Assembly (NCBI GenBank): GCA_025450175.1
Contig: JANWHY010000007.1
Coordinates: forward strand, 1-40,409
Source: Minisyncoccota bacterium
GTDB lineage: Bacteria; Patescibacteriota; Minisyncoccia; Phycocordibacterales; Zambryskibacteraceae
Length of the DNA stretch: 40,409 nt
Direction: 5' to 3'
Position numbers and translations under genes: made by a program. Positions 18,303 to 25,513 of this stretch are shown here, one piece after another (the stretch's first letter is position 1; the number at the start of each line of letters is the position of its first letter). A model generated the notes under the pieces. That model did not search any database, had not been told where the DNA came from, and was given only the letters and a program-made list of their open reading frames with translations.

Positions 18303-18362
18303 CTGGTTTATATAGTTCCATTATTTATAATACAATAGATTTAAATAATTTGCAAATTAAAA

Positions 18363-18438
18363 AGCGAGTACATATTACGTACCCGCTCCGTACGATGCTA
18401 CACAGTACAGTGGAATACCTGACGTTGCCAGGCCGCGT
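18363..18438 (-). ncRNA. Array unit 20
   Basis: Hairpin 18363-18387 AGCGAGTAC-atattac-GTACCCGCT; CGTAC GATGC TACAC AGTAC AGTGG AATAC CTGAC GTTGC CAGGC. Confidence 0.8.
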
Positions 18439-18469
18439 GCGGAATTTTATGAGAGCATTTTAGTTAAAT

Positions 18470-18535
18470 GGCAGAAATATATAACATCTCTGCCCCAAAC
18501 GGTAGCGAACTGCACCTGACCCAGCCATGCCCTAC
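18470..18535 (-). ncRNA. Array unit 21 (hairpin without U-tract)
   Basis: Hairpin 18470-18494 GGCAGAAAT-atataac-ATCTCTGCC; CAAAC GGTAG CGAAC TGCAC CTGAC CCAGC CATGC CCTAC. Confidence 0.8.
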
Positions 18536-18583
18536 GCTTCTTTAAATATTATACAATGAATATTATTCAATTACAAATTAAAA

Positions 18584-18659
18584 AGCGGCCACATATTTCG
18601 TGGCCGCCCAGCACGACACTCTACTGCACCCGACGAGACCGAACAGCTCGGAACGCCGC
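18584..18659 (-). ncRNA. Array unit 22
   Basis: Hairpin 18584-18608 AGCGGCCAC-atatttc-GTGGCCGCC; AGCAC GACAC TCTAC TGCAC CCGAC GAGAC CGAAC AGCTC GGAAC. Confidence 0.8.
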
Positions 18660-18686
18660 CGCCAATCAAATTTCTCCATAAAGAAA

Positions 18687-18777
18687 GGCGGGGACAGATT
18701 TCGTCCCCGCCCCGTTCTGTACTCTGCAACACTGAAGCGCGCGGTAGGGAGCCGTAGCTCACTGGACCTCACGCTAC
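18687..18777 (-). ncRNA. Array unit 23, in the 3' UTR of the Cas7-like gene
   Basis: Hairpin 18687-18711 GGCGGGGAC-agatttc-GTCCCCGCC; CGTTC TGTAC TCTGC AACAC TGAAG CGCGC GGTAG GGAGC CGTAG CTCAC TGGAC CTCAC GCTAC. Confidence 0.8.
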
Positions 18778-18781
18778 TGCA

Positions 18782-19474
18782 TTACATGCGCTGTGCCGGC
18801 TCCTCGATCTGCGGAGCTTCGATATCGTCGTCCTCGGTTGCCTCGACGATCTGCCACTCCGCCACCCTGAACTGGCCAAATGGGCCGTTGGTGGATGGAC
18901 GGAAGTCGCCGATACCAGAGGTGCGACCGGACTTCTCGAAGACACGCTTGATCTTGTCTTCGGGAATCTCCGCCTTGTCGATGTCGACGGTGACCCACAA
19001 GGACCACTTGTCGAACCGCGGACGGATGACGGGCACCATTGCCTTCTTCGCCGAGTTGGATGCCTGGCCGCGGCGCCGATCGGGCACCCAGCACTTAGCT
19101 TCCTTGTAATGGGTTCCCGCCGGATCCTGCTGTTCGAAGGGCAGGAAGTCTTCGAGGATGGTCAACGCGCCAGTGAGGAGCGTCGAGTCCTTCGACGAGA
19201 TGCGCGTCATGCCCTCGAGCTTGACGCGGCGACCGCCGCCACGAAGCGATGCGAACAGGTTCTGCGCTGGGACACCGTACTCGCCGTTCGGGCCGCGGTA
19301 AATGCAGTACTCGTGACAGTACTGCCGATACCCCTTTCCCTTGTTGGACTTCGCGGTGAGTTCTCCCTCGTCCAGGATACCACCCTGGTTGACCCAGAGT
19401 GAGTCGAGCACCTCATCACCAGCCCTGTTTTGGAGCATGGGTGTGATGCCCTCGAGACGAATGCGAACGATCAT
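18782..19474 (-). CDS. Putative RAMP/Cas7-like RNA-binding protein
   Basis: MIVRIRLEGITPMLQNR N-terminal strand, Gly-rich SGRTSGIGDFRPSTNGPFGQFRVAEWQI near the C-terminus, adjacent to periodic RNA array; SD AAGGAG. Family call is by eye. Confidence 0.55.
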   Translation of the reverse strand: MIVRIRLEGITPMLQNRAGDEVLDSLWVNQGGILDEGELTAKSNKGKGYRQYCHEYCIYRGPNGEYGVPAQNLFASLRGGGRRVKLEGMTRISSKDSTLLTGALTILEDFLPFEQQDPAGTHYKEAKCWVPDRRRGQASNSAKKAMVPVIRPRFDKWSLWVTVDIDKAEIPEDKIKRVFEKSGRTSGIGDFRPSTNGPFGQFRVAEWQIVEATEDDDIEAPQIEEPAQRM

Positions 19475-19546
19475 GAGCTTCTCCTTGTAAAGACGTTTCG
19501 GATGCTTCTGTAGCCCTGTAGAAGAGTCAAAGAACGACCGGCCGAA

Positions 19547-19575
19547 ATAGTAAACTATATTAAATAACCTGTCAA
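19547..19575 (-). promoter_or_regulatory. Putative promoter of the Cas7-like gene
   Basis: On -: TTGACA-N17-TACTAT. Confidence 0.65.
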
Positions 19576-19603
19576 GTATTTACGGAGTCTAAAGAAGATG
19601 TGC

Positions 19604-19632
19604 TTGACAGATTAGGTATAATATGATAGGAT
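19604..19632 (+). promoter_or_regulatory. Putative promoter of the divergent small ORF
   Basis: TTGACA-N17-TAGGAT. Confidence 0.6.
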
Positions 19633-19690
19633 ATAGTTAGATAGGGTTCGGATTGCCACAGAGGTACATCCCCGAATCCGGAAGGACACA

Positions 19691-19981
19691 ATGATCTCGA
19701 GATCAGCTCGTCGGAGGAATCGTCGGCGGAAGATGGGTGAAGGCAAGTTCCAGGCGTATCAGAAGATGTGCCATCTGGCCAAGAAGCGCGGCTCCATCAT
19801 CGCTCAGACTAACGTTATCGACGATATGCGCGAGCGGGGTGTCTACTTTGTCCACTTCGCACAAGGCGCGCTCGTCGATCTCCGATCGATTCGTCAGAAT
19901 ATCGTCATGCAATACGATGCGCTTGTTGCCAAGATCGCCGCCCGGCGTCAGGTCGCGAACCTTCGTCCCGCCCAGGCCTAG
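19691..19981 (+). CDS. Small basic hypothetical protein
   Basis: MISRSARRRNRRRKMGEGKFQAYQKMCHLAKKRGS...; GGAAGGAC SD-like sequence, own promoter and terminator. Confidence 0.6.
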   Translation: MISRSARRRNRRRKMGEGKFQAYQKMCHLAKKRGSIIAQTNVIDDMRERGVYFVHFAQGALVDLRSIRQNIVMQYDALVAKIAARRQVANLRPAQA

Positions 19982-20007
19982 CACTTCCCTTCCTCAGGAA
20001 TTACCAA

Positions 20008-20037
20008 AGAGCGTCTCACCAAGTGAGACGCTCTTTC
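20008..20037. terminator. Intrinsic terminator between convergent genes
   Basis: AAAGAGCGTCTCAccaagTGAGACGCTCTTT. Confidence 0.85.
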
Positions 20038-20460
20038 TTATTTTATCGACTCGATCTTAACTTCGAAATAGGGTTGGCGGTGTCCGTACTTCTTAAAATA
20101 TCGTGACTTCTGCTTGTATTTGATAACGTCGACAGTCTTGTAACGACTAATTTTATTTAAAGTAGCTTTGACTTCCCCACCTTTGATATAAGGAGTGCCG
20201 AGAGTGATATCAGTAGCACCATCGTCCGTAAGAAGCACTTGGTCGAAAGTAATTTTATCCCCTTCCTTGTGGTCATCTCCTGCCAATTTCTCAATCTTGA
20301 CCTTATCCCCTACCTTCACGCGGTATTGCTTGCCTCCAGTAGTAAAGACGGCGAAAGTGGCCGAGCTTTTAGCTACGGACTTAGTGCTTTTAACTTCTGG
20401 CTCGGGAGCCTTGCTAATAGCCTTTTTTGGGCCTTTTTCTAATGTATTAGCTTCAACCAT
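20038..20460 (-). CDS. rplU: 50S ribosomal protein L21 with N-terminal extension
   Basis: FAVFTTGGKQYRVKVGDKVKIEKLAGD...KQKSRYFKKYGHRQPYFEVKI. Confidence 0.92.
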   Translation of the reverse strand: MVEANTLEKGPKKAISKAPEPEVKSTKSVAKSSATFAVFTTGGKQYRVKVGDKVKIEKLAGDDHKEGDKITFDQVLLTDDGATDITLGTPYIKGGEVKATLNKISRYKTVDVIKYKQKSRYFKKYGHRQPYFEVKIESIK

Positions 20461-20467
20461 AGGGGTC

Positions 20468-21523
20468 TTATTCTACTGAAGGACGCTCCAAAGTCAATGG
20501 TTCCATGCCTACGCCCGTGCCTGTAATCCTTAGCACATCCTTGTCTACCTTGCCGAGCTCTTTGTAGCCAGCATTATAGTGGTTCACTGTGGTAGAAAGG
20601 GCATTACCGAGCTTGGAGTAATACTCCTCATAAGTCTTGAGATGCCGACCGAGCTCCTCTACCCTCTTCGTAATCTCGACCGCCTTCTCCTCAATATGCA
20701 AGGCATTGAGACCTTGGAGGACTGTCTGGAGGTATGCGAGGAAGGATGTGGGTGAGACTATAAGCACATGATACTTCGAGGCGGCACGCTGGATGAGAGT
20801 CTCTGAATCTTCTTTGAGCGCGCCAATCTTGTTTACGATGAGATCGTAGTAAATAGCTTCGTGAGGGATGAACATGAAGGCGAAGTCCATAGTTCCCTCC
20901 CCGGGCTGAATATATTTAGAAGTCTCGGTGATACGGTTCTTGAGGTCATTGATGAAAGACTTTTCTAAACGTTCTTTTTCTAGAGGGTCCTTCTCTTCGA
21001 CTAGGCGATTGTAGTTCTCGAGAGAGAACTTGGAGTCTATTGGTATGACTTTATCCTTCACGAAGACGGCCGCATCGACGATTGTCCCGTCTGGGAAGGG
21101 GTACTGCATCTGGTAAGAGCCAGGGGGTAAAACATTTTTCAAAAGAGTTTCGAGATAGTACTCGCCGAGGACCCCACGCTGTTTAGGATTCTTCAAGATG
21201 TCTTGAAGAGATTGGAGTTGGTCGGCGAAGGAGACTACTTGCCTGTTGGTCTCGTCGAGTTTGGTAAGACCCTGAGTAACTTCCTTAATAAGCTTGGCTG
21301 ACTCGCCGAACTGGGCTCGTACAGACTCGTTCATCATCTTGTTAGACTCGCTCATCTTCTGATCCACTGTGCGAGAGAACTCGTGGAGTTGAGTAAGAAG
21401 GAGTTTGATCCCCTCTTCGCCCTTCTCATCCTTCTTGTCCCCCATCTTCTTAGAGAGGATAAAAAGTGTCACTGCATTTCCAATAACTAAGAGTATTATC
21501 GCAACTAGAATTAGGGTACTCAT
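20468..21523 (-). CDS. rmuC: DNA recombination protein RmuC
   Basis: KQRGVLGEYYLETLLKNVLPPGSYQMQYPFPDGTIVDAAVFVKDKVIPIDSKF. Confidence 0.9.
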   Translation of the reverse strand: MSTLILVAIILLVIGNAVTLFILSKKMGDKKDEKGEEGIKLLLTQLHEFSRTVDQKMSESNKMMNESVRAQFGESAKLIKEVTQGLTKLDETNRQVVSFADQLQSLQDILKNPKQRGVLGEYYLETLLKNVLPPGSYQMQYPFPDGTIVDAAVFVKDKVIPIDSKFSLENYNRLVEEKDPLEKERLEKSFINDLKNRITETSKYIQPGEGTMDFAFMFIPHEAIYYDLIVNKIGALKEDSETLIQRAASKYHVLIVSPTSFLAYLQTVLQGLNALHIEEKAVEITKRVEELGRHLKTYEEYYSKLGNALSTTVNHYNAGYKELGKVDKDVLRITGTGVGMEPLTLERPSVE

Positions 21524-21543
21524 TGCTGTATTATAGTGGATCT

Positions 21544-21999
21544 ATGAGTCTTCACCAAGATATTAAAGCTCAGATGATCGAGGCTATGAAAGCTAAGGAG
21601 GCCACTCGCCTCTCCGTCATCCGGGGACTTCTCGCCGCCTTTACCAACGAAGCTGTATCCAAAGGTAAGAAGCCTGACGAGCCACTCTCAGACGAAGAAG
21701 TGCTCGCGGTCATCTCTCGTGCAGTTAAACAGCGCAAGGACTCTATCGAGCAATTCGAGAAGGGTGGTCGCAAGGACCTAGCCGATGCCGAGCGCACTGA
21801 GCTCATTATCCTCGAAGCCTACCTACCAGCCCAGATGTCACGAGATGAGATCGTCGCCTATGTGAAGGCCAAACAAGTGCAACTTTCTATGATCGACCCC
21901 GCTAATAAGAATCAGTTTATGGGGACAATTATGAAAGAGCTAAAAGGCAAAGCGGATGGTAATATAGTGAGAGAAGCTGTGGATGAGTTGTTTGCCTAA
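21544..21999 (+). CDS. GatB/YqeY domain protein
   Basis: MSLHQDIKAQMIEAMKAKEATRLSVIRGLLAAFTNEAVSKGK; RKDSIEQFEKGGRKDLADAERTELIILEAYLPAQ. Confidence 0.9.
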   Translation: MSLHQDIKAQMIEAMKAKEATRLSVIRGLLAAFTNEAVSKGKKPDEPLSDEEVLAVISRAVKQRKDSIEQFEKGGRKDLADAERTELIILEAYLPAQMSRDEIVAYVKAKQVQLSMIDPANKNQFMGTIMKELKGKADGNIVREAVDELFA

Positions 22000-22004
22000 A
22001 TAAC

Positions 22005-22033
22005 TTGACATAGATGCCATCCTATGGTAGGAT
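22005..22033 (+). promoter_or_regulatory. Putative promoter
   Basis: TTGACA-N17-TAGGAT. Confidence 0.55.
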
Positions 22034-22049
22034 GGGTAGAGGAGGGTGT

Positions 22050-22271
22050 ATGGCACATTTCGGCGTTAGGAAGTGGCGTGGTCAACCGCGACGCTTGGAT
22101 CGAAAGCCTACCAGGGAGGATATGCAGAGTGGACGCAAGCCCCTCGGCCCACCCATTGGGGACTCTCGTTCGAAGCGTCGAAACGGGATTATCCCGTTTG
22201 ATGAATTGCCTGTACATGTGCAGGCAGCACAGGCGGCCGCACGGCGCAGTGCCGGCGACTACGACGAATAG
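22050..22271 (+). CDS. Small basic hypothetical protein
   Basis: MAHFGVRKWRGQPRRLDRKPTRED...; GAGGAGGGTGT SD, terminator follows. Confidence 0.5.
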   Translation: MAHFGVRKWRGQPRRLDRKPTREDMQSGRKPLGPPIGDSRSKRRNGIIPFDELPVHVQAAQAAARRSAGDYDE

Positions 22272-22278
22272 GACTTTC

Positions 22279-22304
22279 GAGGGGCGGACGTATGTCCGCC
22301 CCTT
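22279..22304 (+). terminator. Intrinsic terminator
   Basis: AGGGGCGGACgtatGTCCGCCCCTTTC. Confidence 0.75.
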
Positions 22305-22307
22305 TCA

Positions 22308-22559
22308 CTATTTAATATATCCCTCTTTCTTCAAAAGTTTTATTTTATTACTTCGGCCTCTATTGTACTCCCCTGCTATGCCATCAGATCTGATGACCCG
22401 GTGACAGGGAATCTTGGGATCAAAGTTTTTCTTCAAAATACTTCCGACTGCGCGTGAGGCATTTGGGCTACCTGCTCTCTTAGCAACCTCTTGATATGTA
22501 AGTACCTTTCCCTTCGGAATCTTCTTTACTATAGCTAGAACTTGGTCTTTGAAAGTCAT
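22308..22559 (-). CDS. MGMT-family DNA-binding/alkyltransferase domain protein
   Basis: VLTYQEVAKRAGSPNASRAVGSILKKNFDPKIPCHRVIRSDG (PCHRVI motif). Confidence 0.85.
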   Translation of the reverse strand: MTFKDQVLAIVKKIPKGKVLTYQEVAKRAGSPNASRAVGSILKKNFDPKIPCHRVIRSDGIAGEYNRGRSNKIKLLKKEGYIK

Positions 22560-22594
22560 TATGCTAATTTTACGACAGAAAGAAAGGAGTTCCA

Positions 22595-23098
22595 ATGAGC
22601 GAGACAGTTACAAGACCTATGCCTGAGGTTGAGATTAACCTCCCATGCTTCGTTGATATCGCCTGGGGTGTTCTACACCAATTTCTGGATGTCATAGGTT
22701 CAGGATTGGCTACAGTGAGGAAGATTCGCTTTAGTCCCAGCGAGTGGGACAATCCTCTCACAGACCCACCAGAAGGAGAGGTGACCTTTGAGCTTCGAGG
22801 TAATACCTCGGTGACCTTCTACTTCCGTATCCGGAAGACGGGTGAAGGACCAATCCCAAACAAGTTCCTGGATCGCCTCGAGGGCATTGTCCATCGAGTC
22901 GGCTTCGGTGGTACGCGGGAGGATATTGTTACTGAGTTCACTTACATCGAGCATCGGTGTAAGTGTAAGGAGTGTCGAGGGGTGCGCTACCCATTTCTTC
23001 CCAAGGGTATCGAGGAGTCCTGGTTTTTGCACACTACCGAGCACGCTCAACTTCAAGCAATCAGAGGCCACATGGGTGGAGGTCGCACGGCGTGGTAA
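22595..23098 (+). CDS. Hypothetical protein, possible metal-binding CxCxxC
   Basis: ORF with GAAAGGAG SD; EHRCKCKECRG. Confidence 0.55.
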   Translation: MSETVTRPMPEVEINLPCFVDIAWGVLHQFLDVIGSGLATVRKIRFSPSEWDNPLTDPPEGEVTFELRGNTSVTFYFRIRKTGEGPIPNKFLDRLEGIVHRVGFGGTREDIVTEFTYIEHRCKCKECRGVRYPFLPKGIEESWFLHTTEHAQLQAIRGHMGGGRTAW

Positions 23099-23129
23099 TA
23101 GGACCGTAGTCATTTCCAGAATCGACCAA

Positions 23130-23164
23130 CGTAGTCCCGATCCAGTCGACACTGGCTCGGGACT
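23130..23164 (+). terminator. Intrinsic terminator
   Basis: AGTCCCGAtccagtcgacactggcTCGGGACTTTTAATTTT. Confidence 0.65.
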
Positions 23165-23189
23165 TTTAATTTTGATATTCTTTTCTTGC

Positions 23190-23261
23190 GGCCCTATCGT
23201 CTATCGGCTAGGACACAGCCTTCTCAAGGCTGGAAGCGGAGTTCGATTCTCCGTAGTGTCA
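23190..23261 (+). tRNA. tRNA-Glu (CUC anticodon)
   Basis: Cloverleaf: anticodon stem-loop CAGCC-TTCTCAA-GGCTG, T-arm GGAGTTCGATTCTCC; one acceptor-stem mismatch. Confidence 0.85.
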
Positions 23262-23361
23262 CAAAAACGTGGGGCGTTTTTGTGAAGCCGGAGCGCGACG
23301 GCGCGAGGCCGGGGCTGGAAAATTTTCAGCAGAAAATTATTGTGGCTCACAAATCGAAACT

Positions 23362-25110
23362 TCAGCGGGGCGCAGGTGGAGCGACCTCCCTATCCGGTGG
23401 GATGTTGTAATAATTTATAAGAAATTTTGTGGTGTTTATAAATGTATCTGTAAGAGTCTCGGAGGCGAAGCTGACTCCCTTCGGGTAATAGGTGTAGAGG
23501 AAGATGAGGAACCGCGGTTCGTAGCTCGGGAAGTAGCCGAAGAAGGAGTGGAGGTAGCGGTCATCGTAATAACCCGCACCACCGGGCTTGGCAATCTGTG
23601 CTGTACCAGTCTTCGCGGCCACACTATAGTGCTCGAGGCGCACCGTACCATCGCGGAGCGAGCGATCTACTACCTCGGTAAGCATACGAGAAATCTCGGT
23701 AGAAGCCTCGGCACTCAATACTCGCTTACGATCTTCCGGAGGGTCGAAGTCCAAGGCCTTCGAGGTGCCGATCTTATACTTAATATCCTTCACCAGGTGT
23801 GGAGTGATGAGTGTACCACCATTGGCCAGAGCCGAGAGGGCCCTCACTGTATTGATAGGAGTGAGAGCAATACCTTGGCCGAAGGAGGCTTGAGCCGCCT
23901 CAAGCTCGCGCGTGGTCTTGAGGTTAGAGACGAGTGACTTACCCTCACTCGGTAAGTCGATGTCGGTGAGAGTGTCGAGACCGAAGCCAAGCATCCGGTC
24001 ATTGAACTTCTTACTACCCACCTTGAGTGCCACGTATGCGGCGCCGGTGTTTAATGATTTGTTAAGAGCGGTCTGCATGGAGACGTGTGTCCCATGCGAT
24101 TGTGCGTCGTAGTTACAAAACTTTTTGGTATTTAGAGTTTGGCACCCTGGGTCGTTGTAGGTGGTGCGCGAGGTGATAACCTTCTCATCGAGACCAATAG
24201 CGTAAGTAAGAGCCTTCACTATCGAGCCCATCTCGTAGCGATCCTCCACGAAGCGGTTGCGGAAGACATCTGAGGACTTCTCGCTTTGCGGACTATTAGG
24301 ATCGAAGGTGGGATAGAGAGCCATCGATACGATCTCTCCGGTCACTGGGTCTATGATGATCCCGCCGGTGAAGTCGGAGGAGTACTTCTGGTTTACCTTC
24401 CTTATCTCACCTTCCAGATAGGTCTCGACGGTAGGCTCTATGGTGGTCACGATGTTACCCTCTAAGCCATCACCCGCCTTCACTGCCGAGCGGATGTTCG
24501 AGAAAATCTCGGCAAAGAAGTTTACAAATACTTCCCCACTCGTCCTCTCAAGTACTGGTTCGTAGAAGCGCTCGAGTCCATAGCGACCGGCCAGAGTATC
24601 TCCTTGGAAGCCGATAAGACCGAGAGTGTGCGCCGCAATACTCTCTCCGGGGTAGAAGCGCCATTGATTCTTAGTGATTTGGACCCCATCCATCTTCTTG
24701 GCTTTAATCCTCGTCGCTACTTCTTCTGGTAGGCGTTTGGCTAGCTCCTCGTAAGGATCTTTCTCCTTCGATGCTTTAGCTATGAATTCCTCCTTATCTA
24801 TAGGGGTGATAGCGTTGATCTCTTTATAAATATTTTCGAGATTAGCACTCTTAGAGAGAATGGTCGGGTTTATATATAGAGTGTAGCCGGACTTGATGCT
24901 TGCTCCAGGTACGAGTTTACCTTCCTTAGAGGTGAAGTAGATATAGCCGCGGTCGAAGAAGCTCTCATTCTCGACGTATTGGTTCTCGGCTAAACGCTTG
25001 AGGTCATCTCCAGAGACAATCTGGACTAGGTAGAGTCGTGAGGCAAGCAAAAGGGCGAGGATCACGACTACAAAAGATAAAAAGCGTAATCGAAATGCTG
25101 GAGATCGCAT
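23362..25110 (-). CDS. ftsI: Penicillin-binding protein (FtsI/PBP2 class B)
   Basis: YEMGSIVKALTYAIGLDEK (SxxK region), AAKTGTAQIAKPGG (KTG). Confidence 0.9.
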   Translation of the reverse strand: MRSPAFRLRFLSFVVVILALLLASRLYLVQIVSGDDLKRLAENQYVENESFFDRGYIYFTSKEGKLVPGASIKSGYTLYINPTILSKSANLENIYKEINAITPIDKEEFIAKASKEKDPYEELAKRLPEEVATRIKAKKMDGVQITKNQWRFYPGESIAAHTLGLIGFQGDTLAGRYGLERFYEPVLERTSGEVFVNFFAEIFSNIRSAVKAGDGLEGNIVTTIEPTVETYLEGEIRKVNQKYSSDFTGGIIIDPVTGEIVSMALYPTFDPNSPQSEKSSDVFRNRFVEDRYEMGSIVKALTYAIGLDEKVITSRTTYNDPGCQTLNTKKFCNYDAQSHGTHVSMQTALNKSLNTGAAYVALKVGSKKFNDRMLGFGLDTLTDIDLPSEGKSLVSNLKTTRELEAAQASFGQGIALTPINTVRALSALANGGTLITPHLVKDIKYKIGTSKALDFDPPEDRKRVLSAEASTEISRMLTEVVDRSLRDGTVRLEHYSVAAKTGTAQIAKPGGAGYYDDRYLHSFFGYFPSYEPRFLIFLYTYYPKGVSFASETLTDTFINTTKFLINYYNIPPDREVAPPAPR

Positions 25111-25126
25111 CTCTTTATTTTATCAT

Positions 25127-25513
25127 CTACCTCTTGTTATATGAGAGGCCTCCTGCTTGGCGAGATATATATAGTGGCGCCTTGGTCTCACTGAAGCCGT
25201 ACTCGTGTGCAAGCTCTAGGGTGATCTTGTTCTCGAGTTCGATATGTTTGAATTCTAAAGTATTTAAATCAGCGGTAATACGCGCTACCTCATTCTCTAG
25301 GGCTTGCCTCTCCCCCACATTTTTCGCGGTGAAGGTAATGGCGTATATATAAGTAGCTAGAGACATGATAGCGACCCCGACTAGGAGCCAGAAGAAGCGG
25401 ACTCGGGTGTCGTAGTTGGCCAAGGTCTTGTCGCGCAAGAGCTTAAATATGAAAGGCCTACTCACCGAGGTGAAGGGTAGGGGCAGGGTTTTGTTAATGT
25501 TCAAGGTTCTCAT
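25127..25513 (-). CDS. ftsL: FtsL-like small membrane cell-division protein
   Basis: Single TM plus coiled coil; position between rsmH and ftsI. Confidence 0.6.
   Translation of the reverse strand: MRTLNINKTLPLPFTSVSRPFIFKLLRDKTLANYDTRVRFFWLLVGVAIMSLATYIYAITFTAKNVGERQALENEVARITADLNTLEFKHIELENKITLELAHEYGFSETKAPLYISRQAGGLSYNKR

Noticed and set aside
14076-18777. CRISPR array
   Set aside because: No identical direct repeats: the hairpin stems vary, the inter-hairpin segments have internal 5-nt periodicity, units have separate promoters and terminators, and there is no cas1/cas2.
14076-18777. Integron attC cassette array
   Set aside because: No cassette ORFs, no attC core sites and no integron integrase nearby; stems are fixed at 9 bp with 7-nt loops followed by U-tracts.
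14076-18777. tRNA array or simple terminator pile-up
   Set aside because: No cloverleaf or T-loop motif; plain terminators do not explain the phase-locked pentamers or the conserved loop.
18600-19109. 169-aa + strand ORF
   Set aside because: Antisense to the Cas7-like gene and reading through units 22 and 23; the minus frame has SD, promoter and sensible protein features.
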